A stretch of 64,000 nucleotides of DNA from Massiliimicrobium timonense. GTDB taxonomy: Bacteria > Bacillota_I > Bacilli_A > Erysipelotrichales > Coprobacillaceae. The DNA is taken from NCBI RefSeq assembly GCF_002160865.1, contig NZ_NFLJ01000001.1:90199-154198 (forward strand), in the 5' to 3' direction. This document shows positions 13,367 to 22,840 of the stretch, piece after piece. The notes under the pieces were generated by a model. It ran no database searches. It was not told the DNA's origin and saw nothing but the letters and a program-made list of their open reading frames with translations. A program made the position numbers and the translations under genes. Positions within the stretch are counted from its first letter, which is position 1; each line of letters opens with the position of its first letter.

Positions 13367-14944
13367 ATGAATCATACTGAAAACTATAAGAAATATGCTT
13401 ATCGTAGTCTTTTGATAATGATGCTAGGAGTTGTTTTCTTTATATTATTTGGGAGTCGATTAATTTCTCAAAATGTATATGCCTCATATGATCCAAGTAA
13501 AACTTATATTGACGCAGATATTTTAAAGTTCGAAAAAGTATGGCTGGAGGATCAGGAAGAAAATAGACCAAATGATATTAAATTTACAGTTAAACTTGCA
13601 AAACATGACAATAAACCTGATGAAATAAAAGAGATAGTTTTAGATAAAAATAATGGATGGAAATCTGAAATAATATGTAATAAAACAGATAGTAATCAAT
13701 ACGCAGGTTATTGGCCTGATACAATTAAAGAAATAGTAGTTGATGGATATGAGTATATGGGAGAATCTGAACCTATTATATCATACGAAGGACAAACAAA
13801 GATAGTAACTATTACACTGGAAAATAAAAAGCTTCCTACTGGTAATCTCATTGTATCAAAGGATGTTAATGGAAATAAGGGAGATACAAATAAAGATTTC
13901 CATTTTACAGTAACATTAAGTGATACGTCAATTAATGGAACATATGGTGACATGACATTTAATGATGGAGTAGCTACATTTACATTAAAAGATAATGAAA
14001 GTCTAACAGCAACATCACTTCCAACAGGAATCACTTATGAAGTTATTGAACAGGAAGCTAATCAAGATGGATATATCACAACATCTACTGGAACAACAGG
14101 TAAAATTCAAAAAGATGTGACATCAAAGGCTGAATTTGTAAATACAAAGAATGAATATGGAAGTTTAACAGTATCAAAGGATGTTAATGGAAATAAGGGA
14201 GATACAAATAAAGATTTCCATTTTACAGTAAAATTAAGTGATTCATCTATTAATGGAACATATGGAGATATGACATTTAAAAATGGTGTAGCAACCTTTA
14301 CATTAAAGGATAATGAAAGCATAACAGCAACATCACTTCCAACAGGAATCACTTATCAGGTTATTGAACAGGAAGCCAATCAAAATGGGTATATAACAAC
14401 ATCTACAGGGACAACAGGTGAAATTCAAAAAAATGTGACATCAAAGGCTGAATTTATAAATACAAAGAATGAGTATGGAAGTTTAACAGTATCAAAGGAC
14501 GTTAATGGAAATAAGGGAGATACAAATAAAGATTTCCATTTTACAGTAACATTAAGTGATACATCAATTAATGGAACATATGGAGATATGACATTTAAAG
14601 ACGGTATAGCAACCTTTACATTAAAAGATAATGAAAGTCTAACAGCAACGTCACTTCCAACAGGAATCAGTTATAAAGTTATTGAACAGGAAGCTAATCA
14701 AGATGGATATATAACAACATCTATAAATGAGGAAGGTTATATTTTAAATAATCAAAATATAAAAGTTGATTTTGTTAATACTAAAGAAGTGGAACCACAA
14801 AGCTCTAATCAGACACCACCAGAAAATAATCATCAATCTCAACCCCAAACAGGTGATGATAGTGCATTGATGGTTTATATGTCTTTAGGTTTAATGAGTG
14901 GATTATCAGCTTTAGGATTAATTTTATTAAAGAAAAAAGCATAA
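13367..14944 (+). CDS. repeat-bearing cell-wall surface protein with sortase-type C-terminus
   Basis: A 525-residue secreted protein. Residues 20-45 form a signal/membrane segment ending NVYAS. Then comes a unique domain of about 110 residues and three tandem modules of 106 residues (from residue 159), each beginning with VSKDVNGNKGDTNKDFHFTV and ending EFVNTKNEY, a Cna-B/SpaA-like fold often joined by isopeptide bonds. The C-terminus has a QPQTGDD sorting motif, a hydrophobic helix and KKKA, a variant of LPxTG in which Q replaces L. It is the last gene of the surface operon and overlaps no other; a terminator follows. Confidence 0.85.
   Translation: MNHTENYKKYAYRSLLIMMLGVVFFILFGSRLISQNVYASYDPSKTYIDADILKFEKVWLEDQEENRPNDIKFTVKLAKHDNKPDEIKEIVLDKNNGWKSEIICNKTDSNQYAGYWPDTIKEIVVDGYEYMGESEPIISYEGQTKIVTITLENKKLPTGNLIVSKDVNGNKGDTNKDFHFTVTLSDTSINGTYGDMTFNDGVATFTLKDNESLTATSLPTGITYEVIEQEANQDGYITTSTGTTGKIQKDVTSKAEFVNTKNEYGSLTVSKDVNGNKGDTNKDFHFTVKLSDSSINGTYGDMTFKNGVATFTLKDNESITATSLPTGITYQVIEQEANQNGYITTSTGTTGEIQKNVTSKAEFINTKNEYGSLTVSKDVNGNKGDTNKDFHFTVTLSDTSINGTYGDMTFKDGIATFTLKDNESLTATSLPTGISYKVIEQEANQDGYITTSINEEGYILNNQNIKVDFVNTKEVEPQSSNQTPPENNHQSQPQTGDDSALMVYMSLGLMSGLSALGLILLKKKA
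13841..14790 (+). repeat. three 318-bp in-frame tandem repeats
   Basis: Copies begin at 13841, 14159 and 14477 with exactly 318 bp spacing. They are nearly identical at DNA level, including third codon positions, so recent duplication or gene conversion is likely. The third copy diverges in its last 30 codons. Confidence 0.92.
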
Positions 14945-14950
14945 ATTATT

Positions 14951-14984
14951 GAGGGATTCTTTTGATGAAGAATCTCTTTTGTTA
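14951..14984 (+). terminator. terminator after the surface-protein gene
   Basis: GGGATTCTT ... AAGAATCTC hairpin followed by TTTTG. Confidence 0.7.
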
Positions 14985-15063
14985 TGGGGAAATGTTGTTT
15001 TATTATCAATAGTTCAATATTTTTTCATATAAATATGATAAAATATATATAGAGGTGATAAAT

Positions 15064-15756
15064 ATGGATCAACGTATGTTAACTGAGCAGTTTGATTATG
15101 AAAATTTTTTATTAAAAGTGCTAAGATGGGTATTTGTAGGGGTTGCTGTTACAGCAGTGACTTCTATTGTTGTGATATTATCTGGGGTAATTAATTATTT
15201 GATTGATTTTTATTTTCCAGTATTGTTTATTTCTGTTATTGTTGAAATTGCTTTTGTTTGGGTGATAGGTAAGAAACTTCAAAATCATGGAGATCAAGTT
15301 TCTTATGTCATGGCAAAGAGATATTTTATTCTTTATTCAATAGTTAATGGTGTGGTTTTTTCTTTTATTCTTTCAGTTATTTCTGTTTATATTACAGCAT
15401 TAGCTTTTGCCTTAACATGTGCTTATTTTGGATTATTATATACTATTACAAAGTATACAAGTTCAGATTTCTCTTTTATAGCAAAAGTATGTGTTGCTGT
15501 TTTACCAATCTTAATTATTGGATATATCATTTTAATGTTTATTCAAGCACCTGCTCTTTATTATATTATTGTTTTGATTGATTTGGCTGTATTTACAGGA
15601 ATAACGCTCTATGATTTAAAAAAAATTTCAACAGTTTATCATCAATCTTTGGAAAATCAAAGAGAAGGTTTAGCTTTAATGTGTGCTTTAAATCTGTATC
15701 TTGACTTTGTTAATATATTCATTGATATTTTAATGTTAATCAGTGATAATAATTAA
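15064..15756 (+). CDS. Bax inhibitor-1/YccA-like membrane protein
   Basis: A 230-residue protein with seven predicted membrane helices. The C-terminal CALNLYLDFVNIFIDILML matches the conserved last helix of the BI-1/YccA family, and YDLKKI in the loop before it is also typical. Bacterial members are proposed pH-sensitive calcium leak channels or FtsH modulators; the role here is unknown. The start ATG at 15064 follows AGAGGTG; an upstream GTG lies inside that site. Confidence 0.8.
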   Translation: MDQRMLTEQFDYENFLLKVLRWVFVGVAVTAVTSIVVILSGVINYLIDFYFPVLFISVIVEIAFVWVIGKKLQNHGDQVSYVMAKRYFILYSIVNGVVFSFILSVISVYITALAFALTCAYFGLLYTITKYTSSDFSFIAKVCVAVLPILIIGYIILMFIQAPALYYIIVLIDLAVFTGITLYDLKKISTVYHQSLENQREGLALMCALNLYLDFVNIFIDILMLISDNN

Positions 15757-15819
15757 TTAAGGGTATCGTAAGGTACCTTTTTTTGTGTTATAATGTGACA
15801 GTATAAGGAGTTGATACAT

Positions 15820-17610
15820 GTGGCATATAAAACATTATATCGTGTTTATCGTCCCCAAAGATTTGAAGATGTTGCTGGGCAGGAACATATCATTACAACA
15901 TTAAAACATGCAGTAGAAGAAAATAAGATTGCTCATGCTTATCTGTTTTGTGGTCCACGTGGAACAGGAAAAACAACAATTGCGAAATTGTTGGCTAAAG
16001 CTGTGAACTGTACGGGTTCACCTAAACCATGTGATCAGTGTGAAAACTGTCAACAGATTACATTGGGTACACATCCTGATGTGATTGAAATTGATGCTGC
16101 AAGTAACAATGGTGTTGATGAAATTAGAGATTTAATTGAGAAGGTCAAATATGCTCCAACACAGGGAAAATATAAAGTATATATTGTTGATGAATTTCAT
16201 ATGATGTCACCCAGTGCATCAAATGCCTTATTAAAAACACTAGAAGAACCACCAACTCATGTTATTTTTATTTTTGCAACTACGGAACCACATAAGATTT
16301 TACCAACGATTATATCAAGATGTCAGAGATTTGATTTTACAAAATTAAGTGTTCCAGATATTGTTTCAAGAATGGAAGATATTTTAAAAGAAGAACATTA
16401 TCAATGTGATCAAGAAGCATTAGAATTGATTGCAAAATTAGCCGATGGTGGAATGAGAGATGCTTTATCTATTTTAGAACAATGTTTAGCTTATAATGAT
16501 AAACATTTGACTGTTCAAGATGTTAATCAAATTTATGGTATTGTTTCATTGGAAAATAAGATTGATTTTATTAAGATGATTCTTTCTAAAGATATGAAAA
16601 AAGCATTATCGACATTAGAAGATATGAAAATGAATGGTATAGATATTAAAAGATTGACTTTGGATTTAGTTGATATTTTAAAAGATATTGTGATTTATCG
16701 TAATACACAAGATGAATCTATATTGTTTGTTTTATCTAAGTATTATTTAGATTTAATTGTTCCTTATATAGGTTGTGAAGAAGCATTGAATTTTATTGAT
16801 ATACTTATGGATGCCAGTGAAAAATATGCAAAAGTAATCAATCCATCAGTTTATTTTGAATTGGCTATTTTAAAGATGTGTAATCAAATTCAAGATGAAA
16901 AGATTGTTCATATTGAAACAGTCAAAGTACCACAGCAACAAGTTGTAGAAACACCAGTAAATCCAGAAGTTATAGAAGATGAAGAAATCATTGATGAACC
17001 TGTTCAAGATATAGGTGAAGATGTGATGGAAGAAGAACCTTATATTCATCAAGAGATTATAGAGGAAGTCCCAACTTTTGAATTTGAAAAGGAACCTGAT
17101 ATTCAAGCTGATGTTGATAACGATATTCATGTTGATGAAGCAGATATTATGAATATTCTTGTTCAGGCGAAAAGAACGATATTAGAAAGTATTCAAGAAA
17201 GATGGCCTATTATTAAAAGATATTTGGCTAATTTAAATATGGCAAAAAGTGCTGGAATGCTTTGTGATGGAACTGCTGTAGCGGCTTGTGAGGGTGGATT
17301 AATTATTTCTTTTGAATATCAGCCATCTGTAAATGCTGTTAATTATTATAAGAATTATAAACAGTTAAGTGCTTTCTTACAGGAAGTTTTAGGGAGTGAA
17401 TATCGTTTTATTGCAATTCAACAGGATGAATGGATTAAAATGCGAAGTCATTTTATTGAATTAAAGCGACAGGGACAATTACCTGAACCACATGAGTTGA
17501 CATTAAAACATATAGATTGTCATGATTTAGATCATGTTGATATGACTGAAGCACAAGAATTTGCTGTTCAGTTATTTGGTGAAGATATTGTGGAATTTAA
17601 GGAGGATTAA
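15820..17610 (+). CDS. dnaX: DNA polymerase III subunits gamma/tau
   Basis: A 596-residue clamp-loader ATPase. The Walker A motif GPRGTGKTT lies at about residues 45-53, the zinc module is CTGSPKPCDQCENC, Walker B is VYIVDEFHMM and the sensor 1 region is IFATTEPHKILPTIISRCQRF. An acidic, low-complexity linker (about residues 375-440) precedes the tau C-terminal domain. The start is GTG at 15820 (MAYKTLYRVYRP), 9 nt after AAGGAG. It heads the dnaX-ebfC-recR operon. Confidence 0.95.
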   Translation: MAYKTLYRVYRPQRFEDVAGQEHIITTLKHAVEENKIAHAYLFCGPRGTGKTTIAKLLAKAVNCTGSPKPCDQCENCQQITLGTHPDVIEIDAASNNGVDEIRDLIEKVKYAPTQGKYKVYIVDEFHMMSPSASNALLKTLEEPPTHVIFIFATTEPHKILPTIISRCQRFDFTKLSVPDIVSRMEDILKEEHYQCDQEALELIAKLADGGMRDALSILEQCLAYNDKHLTVQDVNQIYGIVSLENKIDFIKMILSKDMKKALSTLEDMKMNGIDIKRLTLDLVDILKDIVIYRNTQDESILFVLSKYYLDLIVPYIGCEEALNFIDILMDASEKYAKVINPSVYFELAILKMCNQIQDEKIVHIETVKVPQQQVVETPVNPEVIEDEEIIDEPVQDIGEDVMEEEPYIHQEIIEEVPTFEFEKEPDIQADVDNDIHVDEADIMNILVQAKRTILESIQERWPIIKRYLANLNMAKSAGMLCDGTAVAACEGGLIISFEYQPSVNAVNYYKNYKQLSAFLQEVLGSEYRFIAIQQDEWIKMRSHFIELKRQGQLPEPHELTLKHIDCHDLDHVDMTEAQEFAVQLFGEDIVEFKED

Positions 17611-17613
17611 AGA

Positions 17614-17919
17614 ATGAATTTTGGAAATTTATTGCAACAGGCACAACAAATGCAACGTAAAGTCAATAAAGCAAAGAAAGAATTTAATGAAAGAGAATTT
17701 GAATTTAAAAGTCAAGATGATTATATTGTTGGAAAGATGAAAGGCAATCTTTCTATTAGTGAATTACATATTCAAGATTCCTTGATTCAAGAAGATAAGG
17801 AAAATATGGAAGCACTCTTAATAGCAACAATTAATCAAGCTATTGAAAATGTTTCTAAAGAAAGGGAAGATACATTAAATAAAGTCACAAATGGTGTTGA
17901 TGTATCAGCATTTCTATAA
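17614..17919 (+). CDS. ebfC: YbaB/EbfC nucleoid-associated protein
   Basis: A 101-residue DNA-binding protein. The N-terminal NFGNLLQQAQQMQRKVNKAK is the hallmark coiled helix of the YbaB/EbfC family and the C-terminal VTNGVDVSAFL matches the family's end. It forms tweezer-like dimers that bind DNA without strict sequence preference. It sits 3 nt after dnaX behind AAGGAGG and its stop overlaps the recR start. Confidence 0.93.
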   Translation: MNFGNLLQQAQQMQRKVNKAKKEFNEREFEFKSQDDYIVGKMKGNLSISELHIQDSLIQEDKENMEALLIATINQAIENVSKEREDTLNKVTNGVDVSAFL

Positions 17920-18512
17920 TGGAATATCCACATAGTTTTGAGGAACTTGTTGAATGTTTTAAAATGTTACCGGGTATTGGTACAAAAGGTGCTGAACGTC
18001 TGGTTTATCATGTTTTATCAATGGATTTTGAGCAAGTTGAGAGATTTTCTGATGCTTTATTAAATTTAAAAAAGAACATTCACTATTGCCAAAAATGTGG
18101 ACATATATGCGAAGGTGATATTTGTGAAATATGTCAAGATTCCACAAGAGATCAGACAACAATCTGTGTTGTTGAATCGCCTAAAGATGTCTTTGCAATG
18201 GAGAAACTCAAAGAATATCATGGTTTATATCATGTCTTACATGGGACAATTTCTATTATGGATGGGAAAACAATAGATGATTTAAATATTCAATCTTTGT
18301 TTGATCGTTTAAATGAAAATATTAAAGAAGTGATTATTGCCACAAATCCTACACGTGATGGAGAAACAACAGCCTTATTTTTAGCAAAACTTCTTGCTAA
18401 ACAAAATATACCTGCTTCAAGAATTGCGAATGGATTACCTATGGGAAGTAATCTTGATTACGCTGATGAATTAACGTTGTTAAAATCGCTGGAAGGAAGA
18501 AAAAAACTTTAA
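17919..18512 (+). CDS. recR: recombination mediator protein RecR
   Basis: A 197-residue protein acting with RecO to load RecA at gaps. The N-terminal helix-hairpin-helix (LPGIGTKGAERLVYH), the zinc finger with four cysteines (CQKCGHICEGDICEIC) and the Toprim domain (ICVVESPKDVFAMEK, then ATNPTRDGETTALF) are in order. Its ATG overlaps the ebfC stop (TAATG), so translation is coupled. Confidence 0.96.
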   Translation: MEYPHSFEELVECFKMLPGIGTKGAERLVYHVLSMDFEQVERFSDALLNLKKNIHYCQKCGHICEGDICEICQDSTRDQTTICVVESPKDVFAMEKLKEYHGLYHVLHGTISIMDGKTIDDLNIQSLFDRLNENIKEVIIATNPTRDGETTALFLAKLLAKQNIPASRIANGLPMGSNLDYADELTLLKSLEGRKKL

Positions 18513-18543
18513 TCATCTCATATAATACAATGAGGTGATTTTT

Positions 18544-18726
18544 TTGTTTAAAATAACACGTATTTTCATAAGATTGCTTATGGCAACTCTATCGATTTTT
18601 ATTTTTAATAGTTTTCATCATATAACGCAAATCACTTTATCCTTAAATATATTTAATATTGTTATGATTTCATTGTTTGATATTTTTGGTTTTATTCTTT
18701 GTATTGTCTTAAATATTGTCCTATAA
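18544..18726 (+). CDS. BofA-like small membrane protein
   Basis: A 60-residue protein of two hydrophobic helices. Its position directly after recR is where bofA lies in Bacillus, and the C-terminal ISLFDIFGFILCIVLNIVL loosely matches the GxxGxxxLLxL end of the pro-sigmaK processing regulator family. The match is weak and rests partly on context. The start is probably TTG at 18544, 6 nt after GAGGTG. If correct it fits the sporulation genes further along the window. Confidence 0.5.
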   Translation: MFKITRIFIRLLMATLSIFIFNSFHHITQITLSLNIFNIVMISLFDIFGFILCIVLNIVL

Positions 18727-18795
18727 ATGCAATGAAATAAAACTTTATCTTTGTGTCAATTTTATATATAATAGAGAAAGAAATGAGGTGTTATA

Positions 18796-19419
18796 ATGGC
18801 AGGTGTTTTTATTACTTTTGAAGGTGGAGAAGGTAGTGGAAAAACAACTATAGCAAATATGATTCAAAAGACATTAGCACAGGAAGGTTATCATGTTGTT
18901 TTAACAAGAGAACCAGGTGGTGTAGAAATAGCAGAAAAGATTCGTGATATTATTCATGATGTGAAATATATAAATATGGATAGAAAAACCGAAGCATTAC
19001 TCTATGCAGCAAGTCGTCGACAACACTTAGTTGAAAAAGTGATTCCTGCGTTGGAAAATGACGCTATCGTTATTTGTGATAGATTTGTAGATAGTTCTAT
19101 AGTTTATCAAGGAATAGCAAGAGGTATAGGTATTGATGAAGTTTATCAGATGAATTTATTTGCTACCGAAAATATCTTACCAAAACGAACGATTTTCTTT
19201 GATATACAACCAGAAGATGGTTTAAAGCGTGTATATGAAAATAAGGATAGAGAAGTCAATAGGTTGGATTTAGAGAACATTGATTTCCATAGAAAAGTCT
19301 ATCAAGGCTATTTAAGTTTGTGTGATAAATTTCCTAATCGTATTGTTAAAATAGATGCTTCTTTGGATATTGATCATGTCTATCAGCAAGTATTAACAAA
19401 AATTAGAGAAATACTATGA
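18796..19419 (+). CDS. tmk: thymidylate kinase
   Basis: A 207-residue kinase converting dTMP to dTDP. The P-loop is FEGGEGSGKTT (about residues 7-17), the substrate motif TREPGG follows, and DRFVDSSIVYQG is the DRx/Q region. The LID segment has few arginines, as in Gram-positive type enzymes. The stop overlaps the holB start by 4 nt (ATGA). Confidence 0.96.
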   Translation: MAGVFITFEGGEGSGKTTIANMIQKTLAQEGYHVVLTREPGGVEIAEKIRDIIHDVKYINMDRKTEALLYAASRRQHLVEKVIPALENDAIVICDRFVDSSIVYQGIARGIGIDEVYQMNLFATENILPKRTIFFDIQPEDGLKRVYENKDREVNRLDLENIDFHRKVYQGYLSLCDKFPNRIVKIDASLDIDHVYQQVLTKIREIL

Positions 19420-20369
19420 TTTATAAAGATATTTTAAAACAACAACAACCTATTTTATATCAAATTCTCTTACAAAGCTTTCAAAATCAGAAAATTCCCC
19501 ATGCTTTTTTACTTGTGGGAAAAAATGCCAGTTTACCAGCTCATTTTATTGCAAAAAGTTTGATTTGTGAAGATGATATTCTTGCTTGTGATCAATGTAA
19601 TGAATGTCGACGTATTGACGAGCATAATTATGGTGATTTTATATATTATAATGGGCAAGATGGAACAATTAAAAAACCACAAATCGAATATATACAAGAT
19701 CAATTTTCCAAATCTGCTTTAGAAGGAAAAGCTAAGATTTATCTAATGGAAAATATTGAAAATTCAACAAGCGAGGCAATGAATAGTTTATTGAAAATGT
19801 TGGAGGAACCAACTGCTGGTATTTATGCTATATTTACTTGTCAGAACTTAAATAGAGTTTTACCAACTATTCAGTCAAGATGTCAAGTCATTCAGCTTTT
19901 ACCATCTTCTCAAAAAATGTTAAGAGAAGAATTAAAAAAAGAAGATATATCACAGGATGATGTAAATATTCTTGCTGAGTTATTTACGAGTTATGATGAG
20001 TGTAAGGAATATATTGAATCTGAATCTTTTGAAAAATTAAAAGAAGAAGTATATCATTTTATTGATGACTTATATTTTCACAGAGATAATTTGATTATTA
20101 ATGTTCAGACACACTTACTTAAAGAATTTAGTGATAAGAAAAATATTCAATTTTTTCTTAACATGCTAGTATTGGCATTAAGAGATTTGTTTCACGTGAA
20201 ACATTCTATGAATTTAACTTACCCATCATTTAAAAGTTTATATGATAGAATTAATGATCAGGAAGAAAATATCATTCAAAAGATTGATTTAATATTAAAT
20301 ACAGAATACTTATTAAGTACCAATGCAAATGTGATGTTGTTAATGGACAGCATGATGTATAGAATATAG
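19416..20369 (+). CDS. holB: DNA polymerase III subunit delta prime
   Basis: A 317-residue clamp-loader subunit related to dnaX. It has the zinc module (C-x8-C-x2-C-x2-C with CDQCNEC), a degenerate P-loop (LLVGKNASLPAHF) that should not bind ATP, KIYLMENIENSTSEAMNSLLKMLEEP in place of Walker B and the SRC sensor (PTIQSRCQV). These traits are normal for delta prime. A parS-type palindrome is embedded in the coding region at 20188. Confidence 0.93.
   Translation: MIYKDILKQQQPILYQILLQSFQNQKIPHAFLLVGKNASLPAHFIAKSLICEDDILACDQCNECRRIDEHNYGDFIYYNGQDGTIKKPQIEYIQDQFSKSALEGKAKIYLMENIENSTSEAMNSLLKMLEEPTAGIYAIFTCQNLNRVLPTIQSRCQVIQLLPSSQKMLREELKKEDISQDDVNILAELFTSYDECKEYIESESFEKLKEEVYHFIDDLYFHRDNLIINVQTHLLKEFSDKKNIQFFLNMLVLALRDLFHVKHSMNLTYPSFKSLYDRINDQEENIIQKIDLILNTEYLLSTNANVMLLMDSMMYRI
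20188..20203. other. parS centromere-like site inside holB
   Basis: TGTTTCACGTGAAACA is a perfect 16-bp palindrome matching the ParB/Spo0J site consensus TGTTNCACGTGAAACA. parS sites cluster around oriC and commonly lie in coding regions. The encoded residues (FHVKH) are unremarkable. Confidence 0.9.
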
Positions 20370-20381
20370 GAAGGAGAAAGT

Positions 20382-21212
20382 ATGGAAGAAAGATTAGCTC
20401 TTGTACGTTTTAACAATGTTGGAAAATCTTATTATTTTTCTACCGACTTGGAAGTGTATAAAGGAGATAAAGTTGTTGTAGAAACAATAAGAGGATTAGA
20501 GTTAGGAGAACTTGTATCAGATTTAAAGCATCTATCAGAATTTAATCTTGATACAGAACTCAAAAAAGTAAAGAGAAAAGCTAATAGAGCTGACATAGAG
20601 CTTTACGCTTATAATGAAGCAAAAGCTGAAAAGTCACTTGAAATTTGTAAAGATATTGTAAAACAATATGATTTGGAGATGCATTTGGTCAGCTGTGAAT
20701 ATACACTTGATGCATCAAAAGTGATATTTATGTATACATCAGAAACACGTGTAGACTTTAGAGAACTACTTAAAGAATTGGCAAGTGTTTTTAAATGTCG
20801 TATTGAATTAAGACAGATAGGTCCACGTGATAAATCAAAAATTGTTGGTGGTTTGGGATCTTGTGGTTTGCCATTATGTTGTTCATCTTTTCTTGGAGAA
20901 TTTGATGGTGTGTCTATTAATATGGCAAAAAATCAGATGTTAGCTATTAATATTGATAAGATTTCTGGAGCATGTGGTCGATTACTTTGTTGTCTTAAAT
21001 ACGAAGATGATACATATACAAAAGAAAAACAAAGATTTCCTAAGATTGGTTCAAAAGTGAAATATGATAATAAAATTGTTAAAGTTACTGGTTTAAATGT
21101 CATTAGTGATTTAGTAAAAATAGAACATGACGGTAATATATCATTTGTATCTTTAGATGAAATTCAAATACTGCCACCAAGAGAGCATAAACATGAACCA
21201 AGAAGTCGTTAA
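20382..21212 (+). CDS. ricT: PSP1-domain protein RicT (YaaT)
   Basis: A 276-residue protein with the PSP1 domain. The many cysteines in GSCGLPLCCSSFLGE and GACGRLLCCLKYED mark RicT, which in Bacillus forms an iron-sulfur RicAFT complex that assists RNase Y-dependent mRNA maturation and promotes phosphorelay signalling for sporulation and biofilm. The order holB-ricT-trmN6-rsmI matches Bacillus, except that yabA is missing between ricT and the methyltransferase. Confidence 0.92.
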   Translation: MEERLALVRFNNVGKSYYFSTDLEVYKGDKVVVETIRGLELGELVSDLKHLSEFNLDTELKKVKRKANRADIELYAYNEAKAEKSLEICKDIVKQYDLEMHLVSCEYTLDASKVIFMYTSETRVDFRELLKELASVFKCRIELRQIGPRDKSKIVGGLGSCGLPLCCSSFLGEFDGVSINMAKNQMLAINIDKISGACGRLLCCLKYEDDTYTKEKQRFPKIGSKVKYDNKIVKVTGLNVISDLVKIEHDGNISFVSLDEIQILPPREHKHEPRSR

Positions 21213-21927
21213 TTATTTATTAGCATATGAAAATATGAAAATTATCCAAAGAAAAGATATGTTTAATTTTTCTTTGGATACTGTTTTATTAGCACATTTT
21301 TGTACAATTAATAAAGATTTAGATGAAATAGTTGACTTTGGAACAAATAATGCAGCTATTCCTCTATTATTAAGCTTAAGAACTGATAAAAAGATTACAG
21401 GAATCGAAATACAAAAAGAAGCAGTAGATTTAGCATTGAAAAATATACAATTAAATCACTTAGAACAACAAATAGAAATTATTCATTCAGATATTAAGGA
21501 ATATGTTAAAGATGCTCAAAAGGTTAAACTTGTTATATGTAATCCTCCTTTTTTTAGAGTAGATGAGAGAAGTAATTTGAATGAGAATGAATATTTAAAA
21601 ATTGCTCGTCATGAAATAAAAATCAATTTAGAAGAAATTGTACAATCAGCAGCAAGAATATTGGATAATAAAGGTCGTTTTGCGATGGTGCATCGACCTG
21701 ATCGTATGATTGAAATTATTAATATGATGCAAAAATATGATATTGAACCAAAGCGTATTCGTTTTGTTTATCCAAAAGTAGGGAAAGATTCACATATTTT
21801 TTTAATTGAAGGAATGTATAAAGGAAATAAAGGATTAAAAATAGAAGCACCATTATATGCTCATAATGAAGATGGTAGCTATTCAAATGAAGTGAGAAAG
21901 ATGTTTGGAGAAGATATTCATGAATAG
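21193..21927 (+). CDS. tRNA1(Val) (adenine37-N6)-methyltransferase-like (YabB/TrmN6)
   Basis: A 244-residue SAM-dependent methyltransferase. VDFGTNNAAIPLLLS is motif I and VICNPPFF is the NPPY-type motif of N6-adenine methylation. The start at 21193 overlaps the ricT end by 20 nt and follows AAGAGAG. Position between ricT and rsmI corresponds to yabB. Confidence 0.88.
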   Translation: MNQEVVNYLLAYENMKIIQRKDMFNFSLDTVLLAHFCTINKDLDEIVDFGTNNAAIPLLLSLRTDKKITGIEIQKEAVDLALKNIQLNHLEQQIEIIHSDIKEYVKDAQKVKLVICNPPFFRVDERSNLNENEYLKIARHEIKINLEEIVQSAARILDNKGRFAMVHRPDRMIEIINMMQKYDIEPKRIRFVYPKVGKDSHIFLIEGMYKGNKGLKIEAPLYAHNEDGSYSNEVRKMFGEDIHE

Positions 21928-22774
21928 ACAAAAAAGTTTTGAAAATCAAAAACCGACACTTTTTGTTGTCGCTACACCAATTGGAAATTTAAATGAAATG
22001 ACTTATCGTGCAATACAGGTTCTTAAAGATGTTGATTATATTGCAGCAGAAGATACACGTAATACTGTGAAACTATTAAATCATTTTGACATTTCAACAA
22101 AGCTGGTTTCTCACCATGAACATAATCTGATGACAGCTATACCAAAGATTGTTCATGATTTAAAAAATGGTTTGAATATTGCATTAGTAAGTGATGCAGG
22201 ATATCCTGCAATTAGTGATCCTGGTTACGAGCTTGTGAAAGAGGTTATTAAAGAAGGAATGAATGTTGTTCCGATATCTGGAGCAAATGCTTGTTTAGAT
22301 GCATTGGTTGTTTCTGGTATTGCACCACAACCTTTTCTCTTTTATGGTTTTTTAGATAGAAATGATAAAAATAAGAAAAAAGAGCTGGAAAAACTAAAAA
22401 AATATCAAGAAACAATTGTTTTTTACGAAGCACCACACCGTATTAAAAAAACATTGAAATTGATGTACGATATTTTAGGAAATCGTTCTATTGCCTTATG
22501 TAGAGAATTAACAAAAAAACATGAGGAAATTAATAGAGGAACAATTGAAGAAATATTATCTGTCATTGATGATATGAAAGGTGAAATGGTTATTGTTGTT
22601 GAGGGAAGTCATGAAGAATTTCAGGATCAGCCTCTTGTATTTGAACAAAGCATTGTAGAACATGTTGAAGAATATATTGAAAAAGGAATGTCAACAAAAG
22701 ATGCTATTAAAGAAGTAGCAAAAGAAAGAAAGTTATCTAAAAATATTGTATATAATGAGTATCATAAAAATTGA
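21920..22774 (+). CDS. rsmI: 16S rRNA (cytidine1402-2'-O)-methyltransferase
   Basis: A 284-residue tetrapyrrole-methylase-fold enzyme. FVVATPIGNLNEMTYRA at the N-terminus, AAEDTRNTVKLL, VSDAGYPAISDPG and FYEAPHRI are the classic RsmI motifs. It methylates C1402 in the ribosomal P site together with RsmH. The start at 21920 overlaps the previous gene by 8 nt and follows TTTGGAGA. Confidence 0.95.
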   Translation: MNRQKSFENQKPTLFVVATPIGNLNEMTYRAIQVLKDVDYIAAEDTRNTVKLLNHFDISTKLVSHHEHNLMTAIPKIVHDLKNGLNIALVSDAGYPAISDPGYELVKEVIKEGMNVVPISGANACLDALVVSGIAPQPFLFYGFLDRNDKNKKKELEKLKKYQETIVFYEAPHRIKKTLKLMYDILGNRSIALCRELTKKHEEINRGTIEEILSVIDDMKGEMVIVVEGSHEEFQDQPLVFEQSIVEHVEEYIEKGMSTKDAIKEVAKERKLSKNIVYNEYHKN

Positions 22775-22800
22775 ATATAGAAATATATTCTTTTTTTTAT
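22771..22800 (+). terminator. rsmI terminator
   Basis: GAATATA / TATATTC hairpin followed by eight T residues. Confidence 0.8.
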
Positions 22801-22840
22801 ACTTTATTGTATAATAAGGATATCACAAGGAGGGAAAAAT

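Noticed and set aside
13708..14352. Long minus-strand reading frames opposite the surface protein
   Set aside because: They result from the repeated codon pattern of the plus-strand gene and have no ribosome site or protein-like features.
15820..17610. Programmed frameshift in dnaX that would make gamma
   Set aside because: No A-rich slippery heptamer with a following stop and hairpin could be seen in the expected region.
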